Part shown: positions 35,800 through 48,270 of the stretch, piece by piece | Layout: each line of letters begins with the position of its first letter | How positions within the stretch are numbered: position 1 is the first letter of the stretch | NCBI GenBank assembly: GCA_039881145.1 | Contig: JAYKKI010000003.1 | Coordinates: 6,810,501-6,874,500 of the forward strand | DNA: 64,000 bases | From: Druceiella hillmani | Lineage: Eukaryota > Arthropoda > Insecta > Lepidoptera > Hepialidae | Direction: 5' to 3' | Notes under the pieces: model-generated | What the model saw: the letters and a program-made list of their open reading frames with translations, nothing else | What the model was told of the DNA's origin: nothing | Databases searched by the model: none | Program-made: the position numbers and the translations under genes

Positions 35800-36863
35800 A
35801 ATCGACGAGGCTTTTGTAGAAATTTGCTTACTTCATTTCTTGATAATATTCACAGAAATCTTACATTAAATATCAATGTATATTCTGCTTAATATACAGT
35901 ATTTTATTATATTATTATATTCGTTTCAATACACATTAATATTATAATTTTACTCAATCTTGACCTATTGATATAGTCGTATATTATTAAGAAATACATT
36001 TGTATACATTTTAATTGCAATTTATTAACTTCGCTTGCTGTGCGAGGTTTCGAAAGAATGTAAAAAAATTAAATTATACGCCACCTATTATTCACGGTCT
36101 TCAAAGTGACGAAGGATATTGATTTTATTTGATGTGCTTGTCTTAATTTAATATCAGCTGGTCCAAAATACTAATATTTATTTAAGCTGATTTATAAGGT
36201 AATGTCTAATTTGGACAACCAGTATTCGAAATTATATATTTTCAGGCATAACAAATATGTTCGTAAATAAGAAATAGTAGGTTTTGGAATTGCACAGGTA
36301 ATAAGATTATATTCGTTTAAAGTTAAAAATATAATACTCTTGCAGAAAAATAAATAAAATTTTGTGGTATTCTAACTCAAGTACATGCAATTATTTAGAT
36401 TAATTGCCGATAAGACTTTTACAGCCAAATATTCAAAAGACCTATGAATTTTCCCATCTACAAATTGACAATAAAATTTACATGCTTAGAATAAAAGAAT
36501 ACATTTATAATATATTTAAGGAATTCCAAAATTAGTCTCATCGCATATAGTATTAATGAAAGTACTGACAATTTAACTTGTTAGTTACTATTAAACGTTT
36601 GTTGATATCGCCACGATTCAATTACCAGGATTATTTAGTCTTGAAAAAAAGCAAACATTAGAATTATTGACCGATCCGATATTGCTTGAATCAGCTGAAT
36701 TGCGAAATACATTTTAAAGTCGACTGACCAAATCAATTGTCTTTACATATTAAAATGTGTTCCCCTGCAATTTGTTGAAACGGGTATGTAATCAACTAAT
36801 AGTCAAGGTGAGTAAAATATATTTAACCGGTGCCGATAGGGATGTTAGGTTCCTTGAGCATAA
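35798..36863. other. No recognisable gene
   Basis: AT-rich throughout; no frames with motifs or repeats noted. Confidence 0.4.
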
Positions 36864-36931
36864 AATGACGCTGTGCGTACAATGACGCCGTGCGTACAAA
36901 GACGCTGTGCGTACAATGGTGCTGTGCGTAC
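36864..36931 (+). repeat. Four tandem copies of a 17-bp CpG-containing unit
   Basis: Units start at 36864, 36881, 36898 and 36915, with consensus aatgacgctgtgcgtac. Each differs from the consensus at zero to two bases. Confidence 0.95.
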
Positions 36932-39900
36932 AACCGCATTATGATAGCAGCTGTTGAGCCAAACGTTATATTATAATCTATGTATAGTATTTTGATTTAA
37001 ATAAATTGTTTATTCGGTAATAAAATTGTCAAGTACAATTAGACTTGTTTTTAGTTTACATATATGCTCAGGATATTGAACATTAATCAAAAAGCAATTT
37101 ATTTTCGTTCAAAAATCTGTGAGAAACTTTAGGTAGCTTTATATGTAAGTTAACTTCACTTGTATTTGGAAAATATTTTGCTAGCGTATTATGTACTAAA
37201 AATATATTATAACTGAATATTTGTCTATTTACCTGTGATTGCATGGACGGTGACAACAGCGCGCAGTTCGTTAACGCTGCATGCGTACCATTGTGCGGCG
37301 TGATGCATGCGAAGCGTAACATGCTCCTGCACCCTCTACCAACAAGCGCGTGCGGACTCTAGACAAGAGAATTGGATATATCTTCTAATTATGTAATTTA
37401 AAGTAATTATGCAATTTATATCGTTTTACATGTCTGTATGCGATAAATAACATAATGAAATTTTTTTTTAAATATTTTAACCTGTCATTTAGCGAGTACA
37501 AATATAGAAGACGATAGTAATGCCACCAATAAAACAACTCGATCTATTGTGATTTATTATGATTTCTTCAAAATTAGTTAATGGCAAAATTTGTAAATTT
37601 GAAATAGTATATGAAGAAAAGTTCAATCGAAATATACTGAATAAAACTTCAGTCGAAATATAAATAAAAATTATTTTTAACCAAAGAATATAAATTAGTC
37701 AATGAAGAAAAATCAATCAGTAAATGATTCAACATAATTGTTGAAATAAAGTATACACGTTAGACCATTTTTAATGATTGTTTATGGCTTAAGGCAGAGA
37801 TTCAGAATTAGGTATAGTATAAAATGAATACCTCTAGATTTCTGACGTTACTATTTATTGACGTGACTATTGGCAATAATGTTGTGGTATTGAAAAAAAA
37901 AACAAAGATACAATTGGCTACAAAGAATTTTATTTTGTTTTATTCTTTATTATTTTCAGCAGAAAGATCATTGTCGTTTCTTTTACACCATATATTTCGC
38001 AGAACAATACGCATATTCGTACAATCACATTGTTTATATTTATAAAGTTTGCTTTAGAAGATGCAAAAATAAACAGTTAAGAAAATATGAAAAATATCCA
38101 AATACATAATTTCTTGCTATTTATCACTCATCATAATTCACAAATATGACAATCCCGGCTTTTGTAGTAGGTAAAACTTAATCATCTGAATTACAGTCCA
38201 TAAATATCGGATTGTTCAGATATTTCGCACCCAACTTCTGATATTTAATACAATTTCATCATAACTGTTCTTGTTCCAAGCAAATATTTATCCTCACTCG
38301 ATTTATTAATCTCGAACGTGCCTTGGTATAAATCATCACGCTACGAAGATACCTACGCACGCAGACTGCTTAACGCGTACTCTAGTTGGGATAAAATCCA
38401 CTCGAGATGGGCTTTATACGCTTCCTTTTACAATGTTACGAAAAAGTTAATTAGGTTATCCAATCGACAAGTAGCTTCAATCAGCCTGTAAGGTCCTACT
38501 TTAGTAGTCGGTTTAATCTTGTTTATTTTTTTAGCACAGTAGGTAGGAGGAAAAGGATCCTGAAATATTATGAAATGGGGAATCGTTGTTGACTTTATGG
38601 CGGGTAGTCGCCGGCGCTTTTATTGCTAGTTGGATTCAGTAATACGTAATGAAAGGTAGACCTTTTAAAGCGCCGGTAATAAAATCCACTGCAATTACAT
38701 TTTTTCGACCTTATTTTTTCCCGTTCTTTATTTTGCTTTCAACTGGCCTTACATTATCGTAAGCCCTACTTACAAGGAAACTTTTATCACTTCGTTTGCC
38801 GATGATTTCGTGGTTTGTTCTCAAAACTACGGACAGCTTTTCTGTCCGCGTTTAGCCGTACAAAGGTCCACTTTTGTATCTGCGGCAAATTCATCACAAA
38901 TAGCCGCGGGATATGTAATAGACGAAGCGACTTTATTTTACATGCTTCGCTAGATAATATGTTCTTTACCTTGGGTTGTGTCCGGAAACTATTTTAGGTC
39001 TTCCGTTGACTTATTTTTTTATTAGAATAAAATGTTAATATAGAATATATTTTGATAATTCCTTAGTTTAAAACTTATCATTTAAATTTCACACTGGGAA
39101 TACATTTATTTACATAATTATAGTATAATTAAAGATTTAATTGAATAAATTGCCCCCTTTAATTTTTGACAACATTTAAAATATCGAAATCATAATTTAT
39201 GTTTCCAAGAAATAAAACTATAATATTATAACAAAAAATAATGCTTCTCACGTCTGTATGAAAGTGCTCTCAAGAATCTTACAATTACTATCAATTTTGA
39301 ATTTATTACAATTTACTATCATTTCATAGACTCATCTATAATTCTGTGTTAATAAATTAATTGTTTCTTATGATCATTTTTTAATGCATTGGAATTGCTT
39401 TCTAGTGGTTCATAAATACATATGTTAATATATACTTACAAAAAACTAGCGTACTAGGTAATAGCGTGTGAAGCAGTCCGAGCAAAAGTTACGGTTTTTT
39501 AAACTATGAAAAATTGTTCATCAATTCAAAAACAGTTTTATATTTTAAAATTAAATCTGCTTTCGCATGTAGAAGAAGAAATGCTAGTTTCGACAAGATT
39601 CTTTTGCCCCAGCACAATTAAATGTTTATGAATAATCATAGGTTGTATTTTAGAAACGTTTCTCTAGAGCGAATGTAAAATAAAGTGGGTAATAATAATA
39701 ATTATCGAATTTAAATTACAGATGTATCGATTAAGGCTTCGGCCGACCAGTCTGCGTCTAAGGTTCACTTTAACACTATATTAATGCAGTCGGCATTATG
39801 AAATAATTAAAAAAATAGGTAGTAAGTAACAGAAATCAAATAAAAAAGTCAAAGGTTAATATGTTTTTTCTTAAATTAAATTAAATCTAGTAGTATTTAA

Positions 39901-40281
39901 ATCTTTACAAATTATAATTTTTCATAACTTTTTATTATAATCCATTATATTTTTAATTATATATTATGTCTTGATCTAATTTAATTTTTTTTAATTCTTA
40001 AATATTTCTTTAAACGTGATACATACATTTTAATTAAGTTAAATTATTCGCGAATTATCAAATCATAAATGAATTATTTTGCCAAATATTATTATATACT
40101 CTTTTGCCAATATAATAAATTAAAATATTTTTAAAAATAAATTAATTTAGTATTTCAGTTTCAATTTGTTTACGTTGTTTATCTAATTAAAATTTTATTC
40201 AAAAATAGTTGTTATATTTGTGTTTTATTTAACTACTTAGAATATTTAATTTAAAAATAAATTCAATATTAAATGTTATGA

Positions 40282-40282
<1 letters not shown>
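36932..40282. other. No supported gene; two GC-richer patches
   Basis: 37240-37370 and 38330-39000 have higher GC than their surroundings. On the minus strand of the second, fragments such as VGPYRLIEAT (near 38500) and DFITGALKGLPF (near 38680) resemble parts of an LTR-retrotransposon integrase, but they are too short and scattered to assign. Everything else is AT-rich. Confidence 0.3.

Positions 40283-40327
<45 letters not shown>
40283..40327. repeat. (AT)n microsatellite
   Basis: Pure AT run. Confidence 0.95.
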
Positions 40328-40330
<3 letters not shown>

Positions 40331-40472
40331 TATAATAACTTCCCTTGCGAATCCGCTGACTAATTTTTATATGAATAATTCTTGAATATTTACAATGACA
40401 TTTTTTTACGTTACTATGAATTAATTTATTTGTCTTTAAAGAAAACCAATTTTGTAATACATTAATTTATCC

Positions 40473-40585
40473 ACAATTAAATGAAACTACGTGATGTAGT
40501 ATTATTTCTACTTTCTTTAATTTCTTGACCACGACCAAGGTTTCGTTGTATTACAACATCTTTAGGTGGGTTATTAGCAAAGATT
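40473..40585 (+). repeat. Single-arm copy of the 53.7-kb palindrome family
   Basis: About 112 bp (acaattaaatgaaactacgt to gggttattagcaaagatt) matches the left arm of the palindrome at 53668-53892 with about nine differences. The second arm is absent; unrelated DNA follows. Confidence 0.9.
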
Positions 40586-41205
40586 CAACCTACGATTCGA
40601 CCTTTAAAGACAAATAATTTTTAATTGGAAAATGCGAGTTAAAAACAATTCATGAAAAATGTCAATTGACAAATGTCAAGATAATGAGAAATATAAATAA
40701 TATTTATTCAGTCACCCCGTAGTTATGCTTGATTATAAGATACATTTGAAATGATAGAATGAAATAATATATTAATAAAAATTTTGAAAATAGATTTTCA
40801 TTTAAAAGTCTAATTTAAGATAAACCTATCTGCGTTTCCAAAATTTACCAATTGCAACGACTACTTTGGCGACTTCAATAGTGCGATTAGTCGATACATC
40901 TCTGATTTAAATAAAATTTTTATGATTAATGAAATTTATTACAAGTTATTTGTTGCTCGATTCTATATTTATTTGTGTAGCATGTTACTTAAGTAATTTC
41001 AAATGTCTTATAGACATTGGAATTATAAATGTGACTTAGTTTCATAAAAAATAAACGTTAAAATATGCCCAAAACAGGTCATTTTTAATTTTAACTGTAT
41101 ATTTAGCGGTGACATAGGTCATTCAAATAACTCTATGATGAGTATGTGTTTGTACTCTCTGATTCATATCTGTTTGATCGACCATCTTCTGACTTCATAG
41201 TCAAA
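40586..41205. other. No recognisable gene
   Basis: AT-rich. The frame at 41146-41349 runs through the hairpin at 41206 and is not supported as coding. Confidence 0.4.
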
Positions 41206-41274
41206 TTGATTTATCTTGATCAGCGTATACATTGTGACCACGGTATAATGTATACGCTGATCAAAATAAATCAA
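41206..41274. repeat. 28-bp inverted repeat with a 13-nt loop
   Basis: ttgatttatcttgatcagcg onward (41206-41233) pairs with 41247-41274 with one mismatch. Confidence 0.95.
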
Positions 41275-41480
41275 ATAAACCCAAACGCGATGGGTCTTTG
41301 GTTTCCCATTACGGACTTGAGTCATTCCGGGATCATTGGGATATCCTGAATATTTTCTGGGATATTATAAAATTTAATTGAATAAAATATTTTTACAGCC
41401 TTCTATTTATATGTCTGTTTTATAAACACGAATCGTTCCATATCTAGGTAAATGAAAAAAATATGTAGTAATAAAAAGTT

Positions 41481-41525
<45 letters not shown>

Positions 41526-43422
41526 GTTAAATCAAGAATTTTGTACAAAGTTTTAGTTCATATAATTGAAAAATATCATATTAAATTTGGTACCATAGAA
41601 TATATTCATAAAGTGTGTTAGTGATATTAATTTAGATAATATTAAAAATATTGTTGTATAAATTTTAGAAAGACATGATAATAATAGGAATAAACAAAGA
41701 CAGATTAGAGTGATTAATTGTGGATAATATTGAAAAATATATATGAATAAATGAGAAAAAGGTGGTGAAAGAGGTTATTACTTCATGAGATCATATTTTA
41801 TGATTCGTACTTATGTCTGGTTACACTATTTAGATAGAAGTTGGTATGTAGGATAAATTTATATTATAAACCTTCCTTTACCTTTATTTTAAGCTACCAT
41901 ATTTTTAAGAACTGCCAATTGTCATTATAGCATCTGTTAACCAATTTTTTGACCATAGTATACCACAAAATCTTTTCACAAATACCATTATGCAATCAAA
42001 GTCTTTGGGAGATTAAGTTAATAAAATCAAACTTAGTTTTGTGTGAATGAAATGGAGAAAGTATTTAAAATTTATACCATTACTTCAATATTTTTCAGAG
42101 GGATATTTATTTGTGACGTAATAATTATTTACTTATTCATTTGTTCATTAAATTCATTACATTTTTTATGTAAATTTTGAATTTCTTCAAATGTTTTGTT
42201 ATTTTATGTCAGACCTCATATTTATGATCCCTTCGCAAACAAGCTAATCTTAACTTAGTACTTATACAAATTATGTAGTAAATTAACATGCTTCGTTTTA
42301 AACTATAGAAAAGGAATTAAGAATTAGCAGAAAATAAAGTCATTATTTATGACACATGCCCATGAAATAAATTTATGCAGAGGAGTGGGTTTTAAAAGAT
42401 AACATTTTCAAGAAAATATCATATGGGGATTTCATTGTCATTAAAAATAAATTTGTAAGAAAACACTAAGTCGAGGCAGGTAAATAAATTATAGCCATGA
42501 AGATAGACTATTAAGTAAAGACTGGCAGAAGTTTTAGTTACATTATAATTTTAAAAAAATTTAAGGAATGTTGGAAACAAAAAAATCCCTCTATTTTTTA
42601 AAATACAATTATGAGATAAATAGAAATGGTATTATGTGCACATAATTATAATTAAGAAATACACTTTCACTTATTAAAACTTAAAACAGGAAACTTACTT
42701 TTCGCCTAGAATCAAAATAAACTCATTAATATAAGGTAAGAAAAACAAGCGCATTTACGCAGCTACGGAAAACCTTTAAAGAAAAATAATAAAAAACAAC
42801 GAAATGTCGTCGATATGCACCAAAATGGGTTCAGTAGCTGTGTACATATTTGAATGTGAAGTAACTGACATATTTTTTACTTGAAAATTTAACCTAGTTT
42901 AGAATTTCTCGGTTGAAAAATTAAAGGCGGCGGGAGTGTTTGATTCGGTCCACCCGACCGACCTAATATTTCATAAACGGTGCTTTAAAATGAAAAATTG
43001 TAAATAGGACATGTGTTACGTTAAAACACCTTTCCGATTGAGTGCTATTCGATGAAACGTTCAAAACAAATCTCTTTCACTTCACTATTATATGAGATGA
43101 TATACTAAACAAATTCTTCATTAAGATTTAATGAGATAATAATTATAATCTCCATAAGCATTTGCTTGAAAATTTAATATCAATAGTGTGACCGGCGAGG
43201 ACCAGTCGACACCCAGACGGACATGATGAAATGATGAATGTTTTTAACACGCATCGAGTGACTCAGTTGATTTGTACAATCGAAGAAGAGATTAAAAGTA
43301 AAATAGTCATCATAAGTATAACGAAACTTGCAGGCAGTTAACAAAAATATTTAACGAAGAAATTTACGCACTGCATGAGAAAAATGGTAAAAAATAAATT
43401 TCCCTAAATTGAGCACTTTACC
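41275..43422. other. No recognisable gene; one microsatellite
   Basis: An (AT)n run lies at 41482-41524. The rest is AT-rich and I see no coding signal. Confidence 0.4.
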
Positions 43423-43466
43423 TTCGACGATTGTACGGCGTGTTTTCGACGATTGTACGGCGTGTT
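43423..43466 (+). repeat. Exact 22-bp tandem duplication
   Basis: ttcgacgattgtacggcgtg with two further T is present twice without a difference, at 43423 and 43445. The second copy overlaps the left arm of the hairpin at 43463 by four bases. Confidence 0.98.
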
Positions 43467-43564
43467 AATTCACCTTTAAATGCTTACTCAATATACTTCC
43501 CATCTGAAATGTTTACATTTCAGATGGGAAGTATATTGAGTAAGCATTTAAAGGTGAATTAACA
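43463..43564. repeat. Perfect 50-bp inverted repeat with a 2-nt loop
   Basis: The arms 43463-43512 and 43515-43564 are exact reverse complements around TT. The absence of any mismatch suggests a recent origin. Confidence 0.98.
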
Positions 43565-46500
43565 AATAGACGGATATATTTATTTTTCAGTACTAACGAA
43601 AATATGAAGGTTATCAATTCACAGAAAACTTAAAATCTGCATTCACTTTAAAGTATGTGCAAATTGATCTGGCACAGCCGTTAAGGTAAATACTTAATTT
43701 CGTTTTAAGAAGTCGCTATCCTCTTTTAGATTTCTTTTGCTTTGGGGAAAAGTATTCAGATAGAGAGTGAATAAATAAAACATTAAATACTTTATGTGGC
43801 ATTGTATTAAGATATTTATTACGACAGCATTTGTGACTAGAGCAAAAAGTCGAGTAGGCACTTCTAACTTTACGGAATTAGAAAGGTCTTCAAAAATTTG
43901 TATAGTGTTGACATATATTGAATAAGATATAAAAGTTTAGTTGATAAAAGTTTATCATTTTAGTTTGTAAAAAAATGACCATCGGTAGTGATATGAGAAA
44001 AAAATAGAAATCAAATAAAATGTTTGATTTTATAATTGCAATAAAGTCCTCTTTTGTTTTAACTTTTTCCCATTTAGAATAATGTAACGAATTTCACATT
44101 TAGTGAAAGTTATGGAAAAACGTTAATTTATATTACGATTAATTATACTTTAAAGAAGAATGTAACATATAATACAATTGTGGTTATAAGCTACTTCATG
44201 TTTTGCATAAGTGAAATAATTGTCCGAGTCCGCGACACCGGTAATTTTACCGGATAAAAGGATAGGCACCACGCAATAAGATATTAAAACTATGTATTAT
44301 TTATTAGATTAGATATTAGTTGTGGACTACGATAACGTTACCTTAGACGCTGGACCGACTAGATTCGAGAAACGCTATATGGCGCCGAGAATAGAAACCT
44401 ATGGCGAAGTACCTTAAAAATAAGTTTTTATAAAAAAGGAGTTGCGACCTTCAGTAGTGAGGGTCTGACTCACGAAGAAGATTTACTTCAACCGTTTAAA
44501 TTATATTTAACTGCGTATCTACCTATCTTTCTTTTTGTCGAGTTTTTTATTAAACCTGCTATGGTTACGCTGTAGAAACACTGTGTACAGAAAATATTTT
44601 GAGACACTGCATAAACTTCTGTTTCATCTCAATATTTCTAACATAATTTAAATTATGAAACTGAATGAATATCAACCATACATATCGTGGAAAGTAACTG
44701 AGTGAGCATATATATGCCTAACGAATGCATCGGGGAAAATCGATATTTTGTCGGTGTAAATGAAAAAATTGGGAAAGCCTTATTCTTTTTTGCATTTGTG
44801 CTCGGCTTTAATAACACACCGAACTTTTTTTGCATTCCGCTGTAATGTTTATTAATTTATATATTTGTTAAATACTCTACCCTGAATAATTTTTTAAATA
44901 AATTGACTCCACTTACAAAAAACTAATAATTCCCTTGGTAATATCTATGAAATTTTTGATTTTATAAAACCACAATTATGAAAGAATTAAAATTCATAAC
45001 ATTTATTAAAGAATGCGAAGATAAAAATAGATCTTTTGGAAAAATCATTATTATATTTCTTTAAATTAAAAATATTCATTTTAAAATATTTTCAATAAAA
45101 AGAATTAAAAAAAAACGTATGTAAATATTAAAAACTTTACTTTAAATTTAATTTTAAATTTAATTTTAATTTTAAATTTAATTGTAGCTAAATTTTTTAT
45201 AATAATTCTTCAAAATAGATATGGAAAGTTGACGTTGCGATAGTTGAAGTAAAATTTTACAACCATTTAGCCATAAATCTGATGAACATCGGCATGCTTT
45301 GTATAATTTTCTATTTTTTTGAGTGCCTGCTGATATAAATTACAAGATATATTTTAAGTACAACTTCTATACAGGGTTTACACCCTGTTTACAACTATTG
45401 TCCTGCTTTTTAACGTGTAACGTTTAACTTTTAACGTCAGATTGTGAAAATTATGTCATACTTATATTTGAAGTATTTTAATATTTACCGTATCTTTGAG
45501 GTAAAACTTAAGGTTTACTAGTGAATGGTGGTAAAAATACGAAGTTAATAATTATTGCACAATATTTCGACATTTTATTATTATTACCTGACTTTAGATT
45601 TCACTGGAAACTCTTAGAATTTACTATTGTCCGGATTTTGTCATTATTACCTGACTTTAGGTTTGGAAACGCTTAGGATTAAGTATGTTTACAGATTTTC
45701 CAGTAACATGTATATTAAATATTACTCCATGTTAGAAAAAGCAACGTCGCGTTATTTATGTCAAAGGGATAGTTTAATATTGTTTTCAATTTAGTTTCCT
45801 TCTTAATTAGTGATTCGTGTGTTATGCTTTCTGATATTTTGTGAAAATAAATTTAACTTAAATTTTAGTAAAGTTCCAATTTATTTATTTGATAAGTGGA
45901 ATATTTGCATTCATTAAAATATTAATAATGTAAATTTTTTTCAAAATTATAAAGAAAATTTTAATTAAAACTCTCTTGAATAATTTTATTTTTAATAATT
46001 TGTTGAATAATTAATAAATTATTATGATTTTATACTCATTTTTTTCGATTGGTTTTCTTTTCATGCAGAACAGAGGAAAGTATAGTGTAAGAAATACATG
46101 AAAATTATTTCCATTTCTTTCTGGTAATTATTTTAACTAGGTTTCTATTAGAAATTTCTGAAGCAATATGATGTTATTTGGAATCAGTTGGGGTCGTTTT
46201 TGGTCGTGTTTGACTCTTTCGAACCCTCGATACAAAAATAGGGTCTTGTAAAATTAACATATTTATATGCCTCTGTGTCTTTGTGCCTGTGGCTGGATAT
46301 CAAATTTTGACGCACTTTTCTATGTTCGAAAGTCATCTAAATTGATCGAAAGCTTTCCAATATTTTCGACTTTTTTCAAAGTTCAATTTGTCGTCAAATA
46401 TTTATGTTAATAGTGCCACTCTAACTGATGGATTTACCTTAAGTATTTGATGATGGAGGAAGTAACTATACCTATGTCATAGTGATAGCTACAAACTTTG

Positions 46501-48270
46501 AATTGAAAGTTAAATACTGATAAATTTACGATGCCTAAAGCATGATTATTAATAATCCATTATCGCAATTACAATGACTATACATTGGTTAATACTAGCA
46601 AATTTGTTGTAAGTGATTTTTTATGGTAAATATTAAACAATATTATTTGGTTTAGCTCACATACAAGAAATAAATAAAAAATGCAATATACTCATATAAA
46701 TAAAACCTATCAAGCACGAGTAGAACTTGCACTACGATGGTTCCGTACGTATTAAGGCACATAAATATTTAATGGTAAGTAGTATTTCTATTAAAACATA
46801 CAAATTTATTAATTTTTCACAAAGTAAATATATTGCCTACCATATGTTTTGTAGCCGTGAGAACATGGTTTATAATACAAAAAGTATAATATCTAGGGTA
46901 ATCGCTATAGTTTTGCTAGAATCGTTGCGTAGGCTTCTATAAACCCTGTTCTTCATAATTTTCGTTTAAACACTTTCAGAAATAAGAATGTACGAATATA
47001 TTTTTTGCATATTTACCAGCGTATTACTTAATATTAGGTACTAAAGATTTTTTTCCAATACATCATCCCCCTTAAAATTTCTGTATTAATACTTTTGAGT
47101 GTTACCAATTGAAATATATGTGGGGTAGCTATGGTCTGTGCGCAATCAAGACAATTTATATTTCCATTTCCTTTAGCGCGGTCTCACGTATATCTTTGAA
47201 CGCTCTTAGTATAAACGCCCTTAGTAGAATACCCTCAGTATCGAGCATATATTGTGTGAAGTATATATTTAATACAATACATTCTCGATGTAGTACTGAT
47301 AAATATTGTTTACTATTGCACTTCTTTTAAAGGCTACTATATATTAGTGAAACCCGAATCAAATTTGTATTTTTTAATAAAAATATTGTTCAAACTCCTA
47401 TTGAATATGTAATAATTCAATAATCTCCTTTTTCAACACATTTTGTATTGGATGATATTTTTAATTTAGATTGCCTTCTGTACATACGATAAAACAACGT
47501 AATTTTATTGTAAGTCAGGATGCATTTTTGGTTCGTTATCAATAATGCTCTAATACTCGAAATACCTTGACATGAGTACCGTGTGCTTTGAAGTTCCACA
47601 TACTCTAGTAGTATATGGAACTTTTAAAATGCCATGTGCTGATATTGAGTTTTATATCGTTTGCAATAACGGATAAAAACATATCGTTCCAGAAATCACG
47701 ATTAGCGCAGAGGTTACTTCATCGCAGAACTAATTTTAAATAAAAAAGTTCTTTAATAACATTCGTTTGTCCAGTAGGTTCTATTTAGTGTTTTTCTTTC
47801 CTCTTTCATATGTTACGTTCATAGTATCAAATATTAAAGTTATAGATAACTTTTCGAAATCAAAAAGTATTTTCGCGACTTTAAGAATTATATTTTCAAC
47901 AGTTGTGGCATTTATTTAAAGTAAGCCATTAAAATGTATTCTTTAGAAGCAAAAAATCTGTTACATTTTATATATAAGTAGATTATTTTTGATCACAAAC
48001 TCCAATTTGATTTGAATTATAATTTGATCACAAATTCCACAATATACGTAGTCAAATTAATAAAATATTGTTGACGCTTGTTTCTCTAATTGTGCTCGAC
48101 CATTTCTCGTACTTTTAAGCAATTGAATATTTTCCCACACGGCATTGATGAATGTAACTTTTTTCATCATAATATACATAATAGATCAGCGAGTTTTTAA
48201 CCCGCATTATGTAGAGATGAATTTACTATTGTTACCGAAAGATGAAAAGATAAAGAATACAAAGAGTATT
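43565..48270. other. No supported gene; possible LTR-like patch and a diverged tandem duplication
   Basis: 44219-44580 is GC-richer and holds a TATA-like word, an arthropod initiator-like TCAGT and an attaaa signal, so it may be a solo LTR. 45579-45700 holds two diverged units of about 60 bp sharing cattattacctgactttag. The frames at 44653 (minus), 46727, 47109 and 47417 have no motifs. Confidence 0.35.
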
